Source of the DNA: Sorangium aterium
GTDB lineage: Bacteria; Myxococcota_A; Polyangia; Polyangiales; Polyangiaceae
Reading direction: 5' to 3'
NCBI RefSeq assembly: GCF_028368935.1
Contig: NZ_JAQNDK010000005.1
Location: 372,001-436,000, forward strand
DNA: 64,000 nucleotides
Within the stretch, counting starts at the first letter, position 1. Each line of letters begins with the position of its first letter. Under the pieces are notes generated by a model that worked only from the letters and a program-made list of their open reading frames with translations, had not been told where the DNA came from and did no database searches. Positions 42,501-50,067 of this stretch are shown in pieces. The translations under genes and the position numbers were made by a program.

Positions 42501-43707
42501 TCATCGCGGGGTCGGACCGGCCGCGCTCCGGCGACGGAGGCAGGGCAGACTGCAGCTCCTGCGGCGTGGGCACGGAAGCAGGCCGAGGGGGAATCGAAGA
42601 CGGCCGCCGCGATGCTCCCCGCGGGATGGCCGGCGGTGGTATCGGGGCGGGCGGTGGCGCGCTCTGTGTCTTCGCCGGCGCTATCACCAGAAGCGGGTCC
42701 GTGGTGAGCTGCTGCCGGAACGACGGAACCCCGGGCGCGGGAGGCAGCGGCGGAATGGCGCTCGCCATGGGGACAGGCAGAGGAGCCGCCGGCGGCGGCT
42801 GACTCCTGTACATCGCTCCGGCCTGGACGTTGGGCGCGGCCGTCGGTGGTGCCGAGGGGGCCGTCGGCGGCGCCGGCGGCGCCGCGTGCGGTGGGTCGAG
42901 CCGCTGCGGGTACGCGGCGGGGAGCGGCTGCGAGCGCGAGACGGGCGGAGCCGCCGGAGCGAAGGGCGGCGGCTGCGAGCGCGACACGCCGGGCGGAGCC
43001 GCCGGCGCGAAGGGCGGCGGCTGCGAGCGCGACACGCCGGGCGGAGCCGCCGGCGCGAAGGGCGGCGGCTGCGAGCGCGAGACGGGCGGAGCCGCCGGAG
43101 CGAAGGGCGGCGGCTGCGAGCGCGAGACGGGCGGAGCCGCCGGCGCGAGGGGCGGCGGCTGCTGAGCGGGCGGCGCGGGGGAAAACGGCGCGATCGGTCG
43201 TGCTCCGGCGCCAGGTCCGCCCTCTGCATCCGGGCCGAGCGGCGGCGACGGCCGGGAAGATGCCGTCAGTCGCTCTGCTTCGGCCGCCAGCTCCGGCTGC
43301 GAGAGCGGTTCGAACATGTCGATCTCGATCGAGGGCATCGAGGCGCGCAGCTCCTGGGTGAGCGACATGCGGCGGCGCCAGGTCTGCTCGTCCGACGGCG
43401 GCGCTTCGTCAGAGGACGGGGGCGGCTTGTCGCCTTCGCTGTCGATGGTCTCCAGGAGATCGGGATCGCTCGGCTGCCCGACCTCCGAGGCCATCACCTC
43501 CTCGAGCGCCGTCACGCACAGCCCGAGCTCCGAGGCGCGGAACGGCTGCCCGGCCGCCCCGGCGGCGTCGGCCGCGCGTCGCAGCCACACGATAGCGTCG
43601 CGCCGCTCGCCGCGCGCCCACAGCGCGCTGGCCGTGGAGATCCCCCACACGACATCTTCATCGTCATTCGGGTGCGGTTCGGGGAGGGCGACCACGCGGT
43701 TCGCCAT
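39571..43707 (-). CDS. Giant Pro-rich protein with C-terminal cyclic-nucleotide-binding-like domain
   Basis: About 1378 residues from ATG 43707. Residues 1-135 form a helical N-domain (WGISTASALWARGERRDAIVWL). Residues about 140-800 are Pro/Ala-rich with three in-frame minisatellites (15/16-, 11- and 6-residue units). Residues about 800-1130 are acidic low-complexity. The last 240 resemble a cNMP-binding jelly roll (LRGLAPGEHFIHAGNPIPGL, ARPGELLFASELLGG), but the arginine that binds the cyclic phosphate is not evident. There is no membrane segment. It is probably a scaffold or surface-polarity protein; function unknown. Confidence 0.85.
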   Translation of the reverse strand: MANRVVALPEPHPNDDEDVVWGISTASALWARGERRDAIVWLRRAADAAGAAGQPFRASELGLCVTALEEVMASEVGQPSDPDLLETIDSEGDKPPPSSDEAPPSDEQTWRRRMSLTQELRASMPSIEIDMFEPLSQPELAAEAERLTASSRPSPPLGPDAEGGPGAGARPIAPFSPAPPAQQPPPLAPAAPPVSRSQPPPFAPAAPPVSRSQPPPFAPAAPPGVSRSQPPPFAPAAPPGVSRSQPPPFAPAAPPVSRSQPLPAAYPQRLDPPHAAPPAPPTAPSAPPTAAPNVQAGAMYRSQPPPAAPLPVPMASAIPPLPPAPGVPSFRQQLTTDPLLVIAPAKTQSAPPPAPIPPPAIPRGASRRPSSIPPRPASVPTPQELQSALPPSPERGRSDPAMSPLQPPRPAGVRSMSEPPPPAPRPPSALPAVPPPAPPLPSLIAEPRPPPAPGGVAPASRPPSFRPPPAPHPASLGLPPPPHPPSFGPPPAPHPPSFGPPPASHPPSFGSPPASHPPPFAPPRPQPAAAPHPPSFQPPRPQPPPPSAVPAPAAPSAGVLAPPQVLPPPVSPPSFAPSQPPISTPPHPQALPPPTPPPPTLASAIPPPSALPPPGALPPPGALPPPSALPPPSALPPPGAPPAPATRPPSLSATTTPHPAPLAPPPLTPPPPAAPPLASSMPVAPPAAPPDAPSGVATRPPSPAVPPLAAPSPASVPPPAAPAAPSSPVSAAPLAAAASLTTSASHQAPSPPAPADEHAPSDDDIGEIVVEAQAPTPTPARTGTAAPAQGAISSKRRPREPILDPWSEDAEPAAPPRPPQEIITSNGDTYLVARRHPSTPQPGDEEEDEVITSAAPLDLTLKRKPISARPPAPPTPAAARIRPATPTGNEPPGHLGASADSVPAKGTANSASDDAKLEPPASTDASPAESTIEGTVVIELSDSDLEAPMSSRLASLPPPPLAAEPDDDLQTTATPSRTEPASSSAEVQAPRPRALDEASGEPAPEPVEELLDDADLALDEEPPAQAPTAAPRPAPAADARAPASVDALPDLAEAPLVDVPAVERRRSAAGESADLAAMALGAPPSAPPETEASAALDLAPELAPDLPRPGAASAAPAAAGAGALTGRDLEQIEAFADLPEEMHDELALAARVEDLSSDEELAVDGAALVLRGDAAVCANIVDIPAERAATRTLVPSRGTLEEGVPLRVVAGADGARVAIWDQATIDHALRSCPWVLDELRTVADRIQSLAGATMGPLGELEDTLLRRVLGQLRLRGLAPGEHFIHAGNPIPGLVIIGAGALELVAERSQTIAGTARPGELLFASELLGGQPAPSIARAAGGGALVLIADHPTLRELFESTPELLSILAQSVSMNAQRG
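41794..41883. repeat. 18-bp tandem repeat, five copies
   Basis: Units of GGGCGGCGGCAGCGCGCY encode LPPPGA or LPPPSA repeats in the Pro-rich gene on the minus strand. Reading frame is preserved. Confidence 0.8.
42178..42276. repeat. 33-bp tandem repeat, three copies plus degenerate flanks
   Basis: Units beginning CCCGAACGACGGCGGGTGCG recur every 33 bp and encode an 11-residue PPSFGPPPAPH repeat in the Pro-rich gene. Confidence 0.75.
42926..43156. repeat. 45/48-bp tandem repeat, five copies
   Basis: Units starting GGCTGCGAGCGCGA at 42926, 42971, 43019, 43067 and 43112 (45, 48, 48, 45 and 45 bp) encode SRSQPPPFAPAAPP-type repeats. The 3-bp difference adds one glycine, so copy number and length vary without a frameshift. 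Confidence 0.85.
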
Positions 43708-44126
43708 GAGCAACACCACCTATCACAGGCCCCACTGCGGCCGTTTACCCCAGGGTACCGAGCGAGCCGACGTCCCGGATCGGGCGTCGCGCGAGCCCCG
43801 CGGCGCGGAAAGCCGCGCCACCCAGGAGCTTAGCCGCGCTCGCTACGGCACGTACAAATTACGGTACGGATGTCGCTTTTAACGCACGCCTCGCCGTCGC
43901 CTCGCTGTCGTTGCCCGTCAGGTGCCCGTCAGAACCCGGTGCTGGCCCACATTCGCGAGGCGAACGCGGGTCCGGGGCGACGCTCCGACGTGAATTCGAC
44001 GCAGCCCGACCTATAAGGAGCGAGCGCCGCGTGCGTCCGCAGAGCGCTCGGCCAGGGGGTCTGGCCGATCCTGGTTGAGCACGGGGCACGCGCGGGCGCA
44101 TCCGCGGCCTGTGCAATGACGCCGGG
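43708..44126. promoter_or_regulatory. Upstream region of the Pro-rich gene, with candidate operator sequences
   Basis: This 419-base non-coding gap contains an AT-rich patch at 43846-43875. On the minus strand it gives a possible TTAAAA/TAATTT promoter, overlapped by the inverted repeat CGTAC (43851-43855) / GTACG (43864-43868). Further upstream TGCCCGTCAG is repeated at 43912-43921 and 43923-43932, 11 bases apart. Nothing else is recognised. Confidence 0.35.
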
Positions 44127-44354
44127 TCAGGTGGAGCGCCGTCCGCCGATGCGCCGCGGCCGGCAGCCCAGGACCGCTGCGCGACGGCACATCTCCTCGA
44201 CACCATCCCGCGATGCGGCCTCTCCGGGCATGCGTCTCGCGAGCCAGCCGATGAGCGTCAGCCCCGCTGCGCGGGCGTCTGCGGGCATCGTCCCGTCGTT
44301 CAGGAGGCTCGCGATCTGGGCAATCAGACGCGTGCGCGTTTCCTCGGGCGCCAT
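44127..44354 (-). CDS. Small hypothetical protein
   Basis: A 75-residue protein from ATG 44354 with GGAG eight bases upstream. It is helical and charged at the start (MAPEETRTRLIAQIASLLND), then TLIGWLARRMPG, with two cysteines and a basic end (RPRRIGGRRST). It is not recognised and too short for certainty; the ribosome-binding site and helix pattern are the support. The 180-base gap to the ftsK stop shows nothing further. Confidence 0.45.
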   Translation of the reverse strand: MAPEETRTRLIAQIASLLNDGTMPADARAAGLTLIGWLARRMPGEAASRDGVEEMCRRAAVLGCRPRRIGGRRST

Positions 44355-44534
44355 CCTGGGTGCTCCATGAAGCATTCGAACGGGAAAGTCAAAAGAACCG
44401 CCATGCTGGCGCGCAGCCCCGTCGGCGGGCACCTCGACGCTGTGTGCTCCTCGACATCCCGTCTGTCCCGCTTGCCCGGGTCGGCCGCGTGCCAATACCC
44501 GTTGTGCAGTGGCGTCAAGATAAATTACATGGGG

Positions 44535-47500
44535 TCAAATCGGCGCGATCAGCACCTCGCGATCCTTGGCGCCGTTCGCGGGCCCGACGAGCCCGCGCTT
44601 CTCCATTGCCTCGACCAGCTTGGCCGCGCGGTTGTAGCCGACGCCGAGCTTGCGCTGCAGCCATGAGGTCGAGCAGCGCCGGGTGTCGGCCACGATGCGA
44701 ACCGCGGCGTCGTACATCGGATCGGTCTCCGCGTCGGACGTGTCGGGCTCCTCGCCCTCGTCGTCTCGGGGCCGGAGGATCGCCTCGTCGTAGACGGGCT
44801 CGCCCTGGAGCCGGAGGAAGTCGGTGATCTTCTGGACCTCCTCCTCCGAGCAGAACGGGCACTGGACGCGGCGCGTATCGTTCGAGCCGTTCATCTTGAT
44901 CAGCATGTCGCCGCGGCCGAGCAGGTGCTCCGCGCCCTGCTCGTCGAGGATCGTCCGGCTATCCACCTTCTGCGCGACGCGGAAGGCGATGCGCGTGGGG
45001 AAGTTCGCCTTGATCATGCCGGTGATCACGTCGACGCTCGGCCGCTGCGTCGCGAGGATCACGTGCATGCCGGCGGCGCGCGCCTTCTGCGCGAGCCGGG
45101 CCACGCTCGCCTCCACGTCCTTGCCTTGCTGCATCATCAGGTCGGCGAACTCGTCGACCACGATCACGATGAAGGGGATCTTCTCCGGCAGCGCCGCGTC
45201 CGATCCGTCCTTCGCCGCGTCGATCTCCACCTCGAGCCCGTCGGCGCCGACGGCGCTCACCTTGGCCGGGGGCTTCGGCGGGCGCGCCTCGCCGCGCTGC
45301 ACGCGCTCGACCCAGGCGTTGTAGGTCGTGATGTTCTTCGTCCCCGCGTTCGCGAAGAGCTGGTACCGGCGCTCCATCTCGTCGACGGCCCACTTGAGCG
45401 CGTTCGCCGCCTGCTTCATGTCCGTCACGACCGGCAGGAGCAGGTGCGGGATGCGATCGAAGGGCGCGAGCTCGACGACCTTGGGATCGATCATCAGGAG
45501 CCTGAGCTCCTCCGGCGTCTTCCGGAAGAGCAGGCTCACCAGCATCACGTTGAGGCCCACGCTCTTGCCCGCGCCGGTCGCGCCCGCGACGATGACGTGC
45601 GGCATCGACGCGAGGTCGGCGAAGTACGGCGTCCCGATGATGTCGCGGCCGAGCACGCACGGCAGCGGCGCCTTCATCTCGACGAAGCGGCGATCCTCGA
45701 CGAGCTCGCGCAGGTTGACGGGCAGGCGGTGCTCGTTCGGGATCTCGAAGCCGATGCGGTTCTTGCCGGGGATGGGGGCGACGATGCGGACCTTGCGCGA
45801 GAGGCCGAGCGCGAGGTCGTCCGCGAGCCCCGCGACCTTCGACACCTTGGTGCCGGCGGCGGGGGAGACCTCGAACGTCGTCACGGTCGGCCCCGGGTGG
45901 ATCTCCTCGACCTTCCCGCTGACGCCGTAGTCGGCGAGCGTCTTCTCGAGGAGCTGAGCGGTCGCCTTCAGCTGATCCGCATCGAGCTGGAGGCGCCCGC
46001 CCGCGGCTGCTTCGAGCATGTCCGTCATCGGCAGGCGGAAGCCCGCCCCGGTCGCCGGGACGACCTTCACCACGGCCGGCTTCTCGCTGACGAGCGCGCG
46101 GCTCGTATCGACGATCGTCGGATCGCGCGGCGCGACCGCGCGAGCCCGCTCCGGGCCGATGGCGGGCGGGGGCTCGCGATGGGCCACCGCGGCGTCGTGC
46201 TCGCGCGCGGGCAGCTCACGGTGGGCCACCGCGGCGTCGTGCTCGCGTGCGGGCAGCTCGCGATGAGCGACCGCGGCGTCGTGCTCGCGTGCGGGCAGCT
46301 CGCGATGAGCGACCGCGGCGTCCTGCTCGCGTGCGGGCAGCTCACGCACCGGCGGCTCGCGACGAGCCACCGCGGCGTTCTGCTCTCGCGCGGGCAGCTC
46401 GCGGTGAGCCACCGCGGCGTTCTGCTCTCGCGCGGGCAGCTCGCGTCGGTGACGCACGGGCAGGATGGGCGACGGTGTCGGCACGTCGACCTCCTCCGGT
46501 TCTCCGAGAGCCGTCACCATCTCGTCGTCGCCCGGATCGAGCGCCGCGAGCTCGTCCTCGTCGAGGTCACCCTGCTCCTCGTCGAGGTCGCCCTGATTCT
46601 CGTCGACCTCGCCCTGCTCCTCGTCGAGGTCGCCCTGCTCCTCGTCGATGTGCGCCTCGCCTCCGAACGACGGCTCATCGCCGTCCTCCTCGGCGGCGGC
46701 GCCGCGCGGCGCCGCGGGAGATGCGGCGCGACGCCGTGCTGCTCGGCGCTGCGCTCCCTCGCGCGGCTCGGCAACGCGCTGCGCCCGGCCGCGCGGCTCG
46801 GCGCCGCGCGACGCCGCCTCGCGCGGCTCGTCGTCCCGCTGCGCCGCCTCGCGGGGCTCGGCGCCGTGGGTCACCACCTCGTGCGCCTCACCGCCGTGGA
46901 TCACCAGCTCGCGGGGCTCGGCGCCGTGGATCACCAGCTCGCGGGGCTCGGCGCCGTGGATCACCACCTCGTGCGCCTCACCGCCGTGGATCGCCACCTC
47001 GCGGGGCTCGGCGTCGCGCGGCTCTGCCCCGCGCGGCTCGACGCCCTGCTGCGCCGCTTCGCGCGGCTCCCTGGCCTGCGCCTTCCGCCCGCGCCGCGGC
47101 TTCGCCGGGGCGGCCGGCTCCTCGGGAGAGGCGTCGAACGGCGCGCTCTTCCAGAGATCAAGCGCCGGCGCCTCGACGGGCGTCGGCTCGACGGGCGTTG
47201 CCCTGGCGGAGGGATCGGACGGCCGCTCGTCGGTGTCGTCGGCCAGCGCGGCGATGATCGCGTCGGGGCTCGAGTTGCGCGCGATGATCGGGGGCGCGCT
47301 CTGCGTCTTGGCCTCGGTCTGCCGCTCCAGGTCGCGCGCCGCGGCCCATGCCCCGAAGAGCGCGCGCGCCCAGCCGGCGACGCGCATCGCGACGGCGATC
47401 GCGAGCTGCTCGGCCCGGTGCGCGAGCTCGATGAACGAGAACGTCGCGCGGCCCATCAGGATGAGCGCGACGATGGTGAGCCCGATGATGTAGGACCCGA

Positions 47501-48035
47501 TGTTCGAGAAGAGCGCGCGCAGCACCTCCCCGAACAGCTCGCCCACGGCCCCGCCGAGCGGCATCGCGCCGAACGCGACCGCGCGCGGGAACGCGACGTG
47601 CGCGAGCGCCGCGAGCACGATGACCACCACGATGTCGCCGCTCAGCCGGAACAGGCTGGCGATCGAGCGCCTCGCCCCGAGGAGCGGCATCGCGAGCAGC
47701 GCGAGCTCGAGCGGGACGAACCACGCGATGACGCCGATCGCCTCGATCGACGTCCCCGCGAGCGCGGCGCCCACGGGACCCACCCAGTCGTCGCCGGCGA
47801 CCTCCGGCCGCATCGGATCCCCGCGGAAGGAGGCGAGCGCCAGCGCGCTGTACAGGGCCGACACAAGAAGAACCAGCGCCGCCGCATCCCGGGCGTAGCC
47901 ATGGCCCGGCGGCGCAGCAGGACCGGCGATCCCTGCTGGGCTGGTCCGCGCGGCGCCGCGCGCCCCGGACCGCAAGGGCTCGCCAAGGCCGGCGGCGGGC
48001 TGGGCACGGCGAGGAGCGAACAAGGGGACGTGCAT
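44535..48035 (-). CDS. ftsK: DNA translocase FtsK with long repetitive linker
   Basis: A 1166-residue FtsK. The N-terminal quarter has four or five membrane segments (about residues 50-205). The linker (about 210-660) holds three different tandem repeat families. The C-terminal motor has Walker A GATGAGKS near 830 and Walker B IVVDEFADL; the last 70 residues are the gamma winged helix (YDAAVRIVADTRRCSTSWLQRKLGVGYNRA), which reads polar DNA signals. FtsK coordinates chromosome dimer resolution with division. It starts at ATG 48035, preceded by AGGTAGG. Confidence 0.97.
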   Translation of the reverse strand: MHVPLFAPRRAQPAAGLGEPLRSGARGAARTSPAGIAGPAAPPGHGYARDAAALVLLVSALYSALALASFRGDPMRPEVAGDDWVGPVGAALAGTSIEAIGVIAWFVPLELALLAMPLLGARRSIASLFRLSGDIVVVIVLAALAHVAFPRAVAFGAMPLGGAVGELFGEVLRALFSNIGSYIIGLTIVALILMGRATFSFIELAHRAEQLAIAVAMRVAGWARALFGAWAAARDLERQTEAKTQSAPPIIARNSSPDAIIAALADDTDERPSDPSARATPVEPTPVEAPALDLWKSAPFDASPEEPAAPAKPRRGRKAQAREPREAAQQGVEPRGAEPRDAEPREVAIHGGEAHEVVIHGAEPRELVIHGAEPRELVIHGGEAHEVVTHGAEPREAAQRDDEPREAASRGAEPRGRAQRVAEPREGAQRRAARRRAASPAAPRGAAAEEDGDEPSFGGEAHIDEEQGDLDEEQGEVDENQGDLDEEQGDLDEDELAALDPGDDEMVTALGEPEEVDVPTPSPILPVRHRRELPAREQNAAVAHRELPAREQNAAVARREPPVRELPAREQDAAVAHRELPAREHDAAVAHRELPAREHDAAVAHRELPAREHDAAVAHREPPPAIGPERARAVAPRDPTIVDTSRALVSEKPAVVKVVPATGAGFRLPMTDMLEAAAGGRLQLDADQLKATAQLLEKTLADYGVSGKVEEIHPGPTVTTFEVSPAAGTKVSKVAGLADDLALGLSRKVRIVAPIPGKNRIGFEIPNEHRLPVNLRELVEDRRFVEMKAPLPCVLGRDIIGTPYFADLASMPHVIVAGATGAGKSVGLNVMLVSLLFRKTPEELRLLMIDPKVVELAPFDRIPHLLLPVVTDMKQAANALKWAVDEMERRYQLFANAGTKNITTYNAWVERVQRGEARPPKPPAKVSAVGADGLEVEIDAAKDGSDAALPEKIPFIVIVVDEFADLMMQQGKDVEASVARLAQKARAAGMHVILATQRPSVDVITGMIKANFPTRIAFRVAQKVDSRTILDEQGAEHLLGRGDMLIKMNGSNDTRRVQCPFCSEEEVQKITDFLRLQGEPVYDEAILRPRDDEGEEPDTSDAETDPMYDAAVRIVADTRRCSTSWLQRKLGVGYNRAAKLVEAMEKRGLVGPANGAKDREVLIAPI
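46173..46439. repeat. 42-bp tandem repeat in the FtsK linker
   Basis: Six 42-bp units (starts 46173, 46215, 46257, 46299, 46356 and 46398) with a 15-bp insertion at 46341 encode the 14-residue RELPAREHDAAVAH repeat. Confidence 0.85.
46560..46643. repeat. 21-bp tandem repeat in the FtsK linker
   Basis: Four 21-bp units encode the acidic heptad DLDEEQG and its variants. Confidence 0.85.
46861..47010. repeat. 30-bp tandem repeat in the FtsK linker
   Basis: Five exact-length 30-bp units encode ten-residue EPRELVIHGA / EAHEVVIHGG repeats; degenerate EPRE copies continue on both sides. Confidence 0.85.
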
Positions 48036-48335
48036 ACCTACCTGTACCTACTTTGCTCACATATGCGCACTTCGCTCCGGGGGCAAGAAGTACGGGAGGG
48101 CCGTGCGCCGCGCGCGCCTGAGCTCGCCTGGAGGGCGAAACGCGCCCGCCTCCGGGCGGCGTGGGTCAGGGGAAGCAGGGAAGGGGAGCCGGGAGGGGGC
48201 AACGAGGCCGCCTGCGCGCTGGAGTTCTGGCCAGATTTCGCGCAGACTTTGGAAAGGCTCCTCTCTATCCCGGCCTTGAAATTCTTTCAAACAGAGCGCT
48301 GCGGGCGGTACCATCCCGACCCTCCTGGGACGTGC
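48036..48335. promoter_or_regulatory. Divergent region between ftsK and the 48336 lipoprotein
   Basis: This 300-base gap must hold both promoters. Near the lipoprotein start is the inverted repeat TTGAAA-TTC-TTTCAA (48276-48290), 46 bases before the ATG, and GGTACCATC at 48307 may supply a -10. On the ftsK side the AGGTA word is repeated before the start. Confidence 0.4.
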
Positions 48336-49949
48336 ATGGAAACTGTCGAACGAGCAGGGCGGCGCGTCGGCGCTGCGGGCCTTCTTTTGCTGTGCCTCGC
48401 GACCGCGGGCGCAGGGCTCGCGACGAGCGGGTGCCGCGTCAACGAGGACGACATCCACCGGTGGGAGACCACGGCGCACGGCCCGGACAAGCTGAGGGCG
48501 GTGCTGTTTCACGATAAGTACGACAGCTCGCTCCGCGTCGAGGCGGCCACCTCGCTCATCCGCATGAAGCCGCGGCAGGGCCGGCGCGTGGGCATCGGCA
48601 TCATGGTCGAGACCCTCGCGACCATGGCGCCGGAGGCCCGGCAATCCATCGTGGCGGCGCTCGTGCCGTCGATCATCGCCGAGCTCAGGAAGCCGCCGCC
48701 CGTCGCGCAGCCAGGACAGCCGCTCCAGCAGGACACGTCCTTCCCTTACAAGGACACGGCGTACGCGATGCTCACGTCGGATCGGACCGTGATCATCGCG
48801 GACGAGGGGCTGAAGGAGGGGCTCAAAGCCGCCCTCATCGACTGGGCGATGGCGGACTTCGAGCACCGGCTCGAGGACCGCTCGCAGGCCTACGGGATGG
48901 AGCAGCTCCTGCGCTTCATCGGCCCCGCCGCGGTGGCCGGCCTGCCGAAGCTGATGACCCGCGAGGCGAAGCGGCTCGACCAGCTGGCGTCGCTCGTGGC
49001 CGAGTACGGCGACCCGCCGACGAAGGAGGCCGCCTCCGCGAACCTGGTCGCCATCGCCAGGTTCGTCACCTCCGGCGAGTGGACCACCGTCAAGAAGCCC
49101 GAGCTCCAGGCGGCGAACGCCGCGTCGAAGCTCGACCCGACCGAGAAGCAGTTCGAGGCGCAGCTCGCGCAGTACCAGGAGGAGGAGCTGTTCCGGGTCT
49201 TCGGGTCGATGAAGAAGCTCGGCGGCAGGCCGTCGGTGGACTTCCTCCTCGGGTTCGCGGCGAACAAGGATCAGCCGGAGAAGCGCCGCCAGGCCGCGCT
49301 CGCCGCGCTCGAAGGCCGGCTCGATCGCAACAACCCGAGCGACATCCAGCGCATCCTCGAGATCGCGACAGCGGACGCGCCCGACGCGGTGCTCGACCAG
49401 GCCTTCCGTCGCGTCGGCGAGATGCCGCGTGAGCTCGTCGTCGAGAAGCTCTACGGCCTCTTCAAGACCGACAAGTGGAAGATCCGCCGCGCCGCCGCCG
49501 CGACCATCCTGAAGATGTCGACGGTGAAGCACATCGACGAGTTCATGAGCAGGCTCCCCGACAGCAAGGACAGCAAGGGGTTCGCCATGCCGGAGGCGCT
49601 CACGTACGGCGCGGCGCTCGGCGACCTGAAGGAGGGCTCGCCCGTCGAGGCGCTGAAGAAGCACTTCGCCGCGGGCCCCGCGGCGGCGCGGACGAGCGCG
49701 ATCGCCTACTACTTCACCTTCGGCACGGCGGCCGATCTCCCGGCGGTCAAGCCGCTCGAGGGCGACACGACGCGCGTGCCGGTCTGCGAGGCCGACCCGG
49801 ACTGCAAGTGGGCGTGCGAGGTGCAGAAAGAGGGATCGACCGAGCGCGAGCTCAGGGACGTGAAGACCGTCGGCGAGTTCGTTCAGTACTGCATCGAGCC
49901 GGCCATGCAGGACAGGAAGCCGGAGCTCGAGAAGGGCGAGAAGAAGTGA
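48336..49949 (+). CDS. Lipoprotein with HEAT-like helical repeats
   Basis: A 537-residue protein from ATG 48336. The signal ends in the lipobox ATSGC. The mature part is a long array of helical repeats (SLRVEAATSLIRM, KRRQAALAALEGRL, WKIRRAAAATILKMS) of HEAT/armadillo type, ending in a Cys-bearing acidic region (CEADPDCKWACEVQ) and a Lys-rich tail. It is probably a periplasm-facing scaffold. No enzyme motif is seen. Confidence 0.82.
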   Translation: METVERAGRRVGAAGLLLLCLATAGAGLATSGCRVNEDDIHRWETTAHGPDKLRAVLFHDKYDSSLRVEAATSLIRMKPRQGRRVGIGIMVETLATMAPEARQSIVAALVPSIIAELRKPPPVAQPGQPLQQDTSFPYKDTAYAMLTSDRTVIIADEGLKEGLKAALIDWAMADFEHRLEDRSQAYGMEQLLRFIGPAAVAGLPKLMTREAKRLDQLASLVAEYGDPPTKEAASANLVAIARFVTSGEWTTVKKPELQAANAASKLDPTEKQFEAQLAQYQEEELFRVFGSMKKLGGRPSVDFLLGFAANKDQPEKRRQAALAALEGRLDRNNPSDIQRILEIATADAPDAVLDQAFRRVGEMPRELVVEKLYGLFKTDKWKIRRAAAATILKMSTVKHIDEFMSRLPDSKDSKGFAMPEALTYGAALGDLKEGSPVEALKKHFAAGPAAARTSAIAYYFTFGTAADLPAVKPLEGDTTRVPVCEADPDCKWACEVQKEGSTERELRDVKTVGEFVQYCIEPAMQDRKPELEKGEKK

Positions 49950-50052
49950 CGCGCTTCTTCGTCCGCCGCGCGCGGCACGCGCGGCCCAGAGCCGTCAGTT
50001 GCTTGCAGGGAAGAGGCCGGGAGGAGGCTTCCCAGCGCAATTCATCCTCCAT

Positions 50053-50058
50053 TATCGT
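50053..50058 (+). promoter_or_regulatory. -10 box (TATCGT) of the RHH-FHA gene
   Basis: TATCGT ends nine bases before ATG 50068, with no ribosome-binding site between. Confidence 0.4.
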
Positions 50059-50067
50059 TGGGTAGAG

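Noticed and set aside
42926-43156. Regular direct repeats that might be read as a CRISPR array
   Set aside because: Units are contiguous with no unique spacers and keep the reading frame of a Pro-rich protein; no cas genes are present.
43859-44206. 115-codon minus-strand frame upstream of the Pro-rich gene
   Set aside because: It has no ribosome-binding site, an erratic Arg/Pro composition, and overlaps the better supported 75-residue gene in another frame.
44925-48335. Long plus-strand open frame opposite ftsK
   Set aside because: It is antisense to a certain ftsK gene and low in complexity; only the segment from 48336 encodes a protein.
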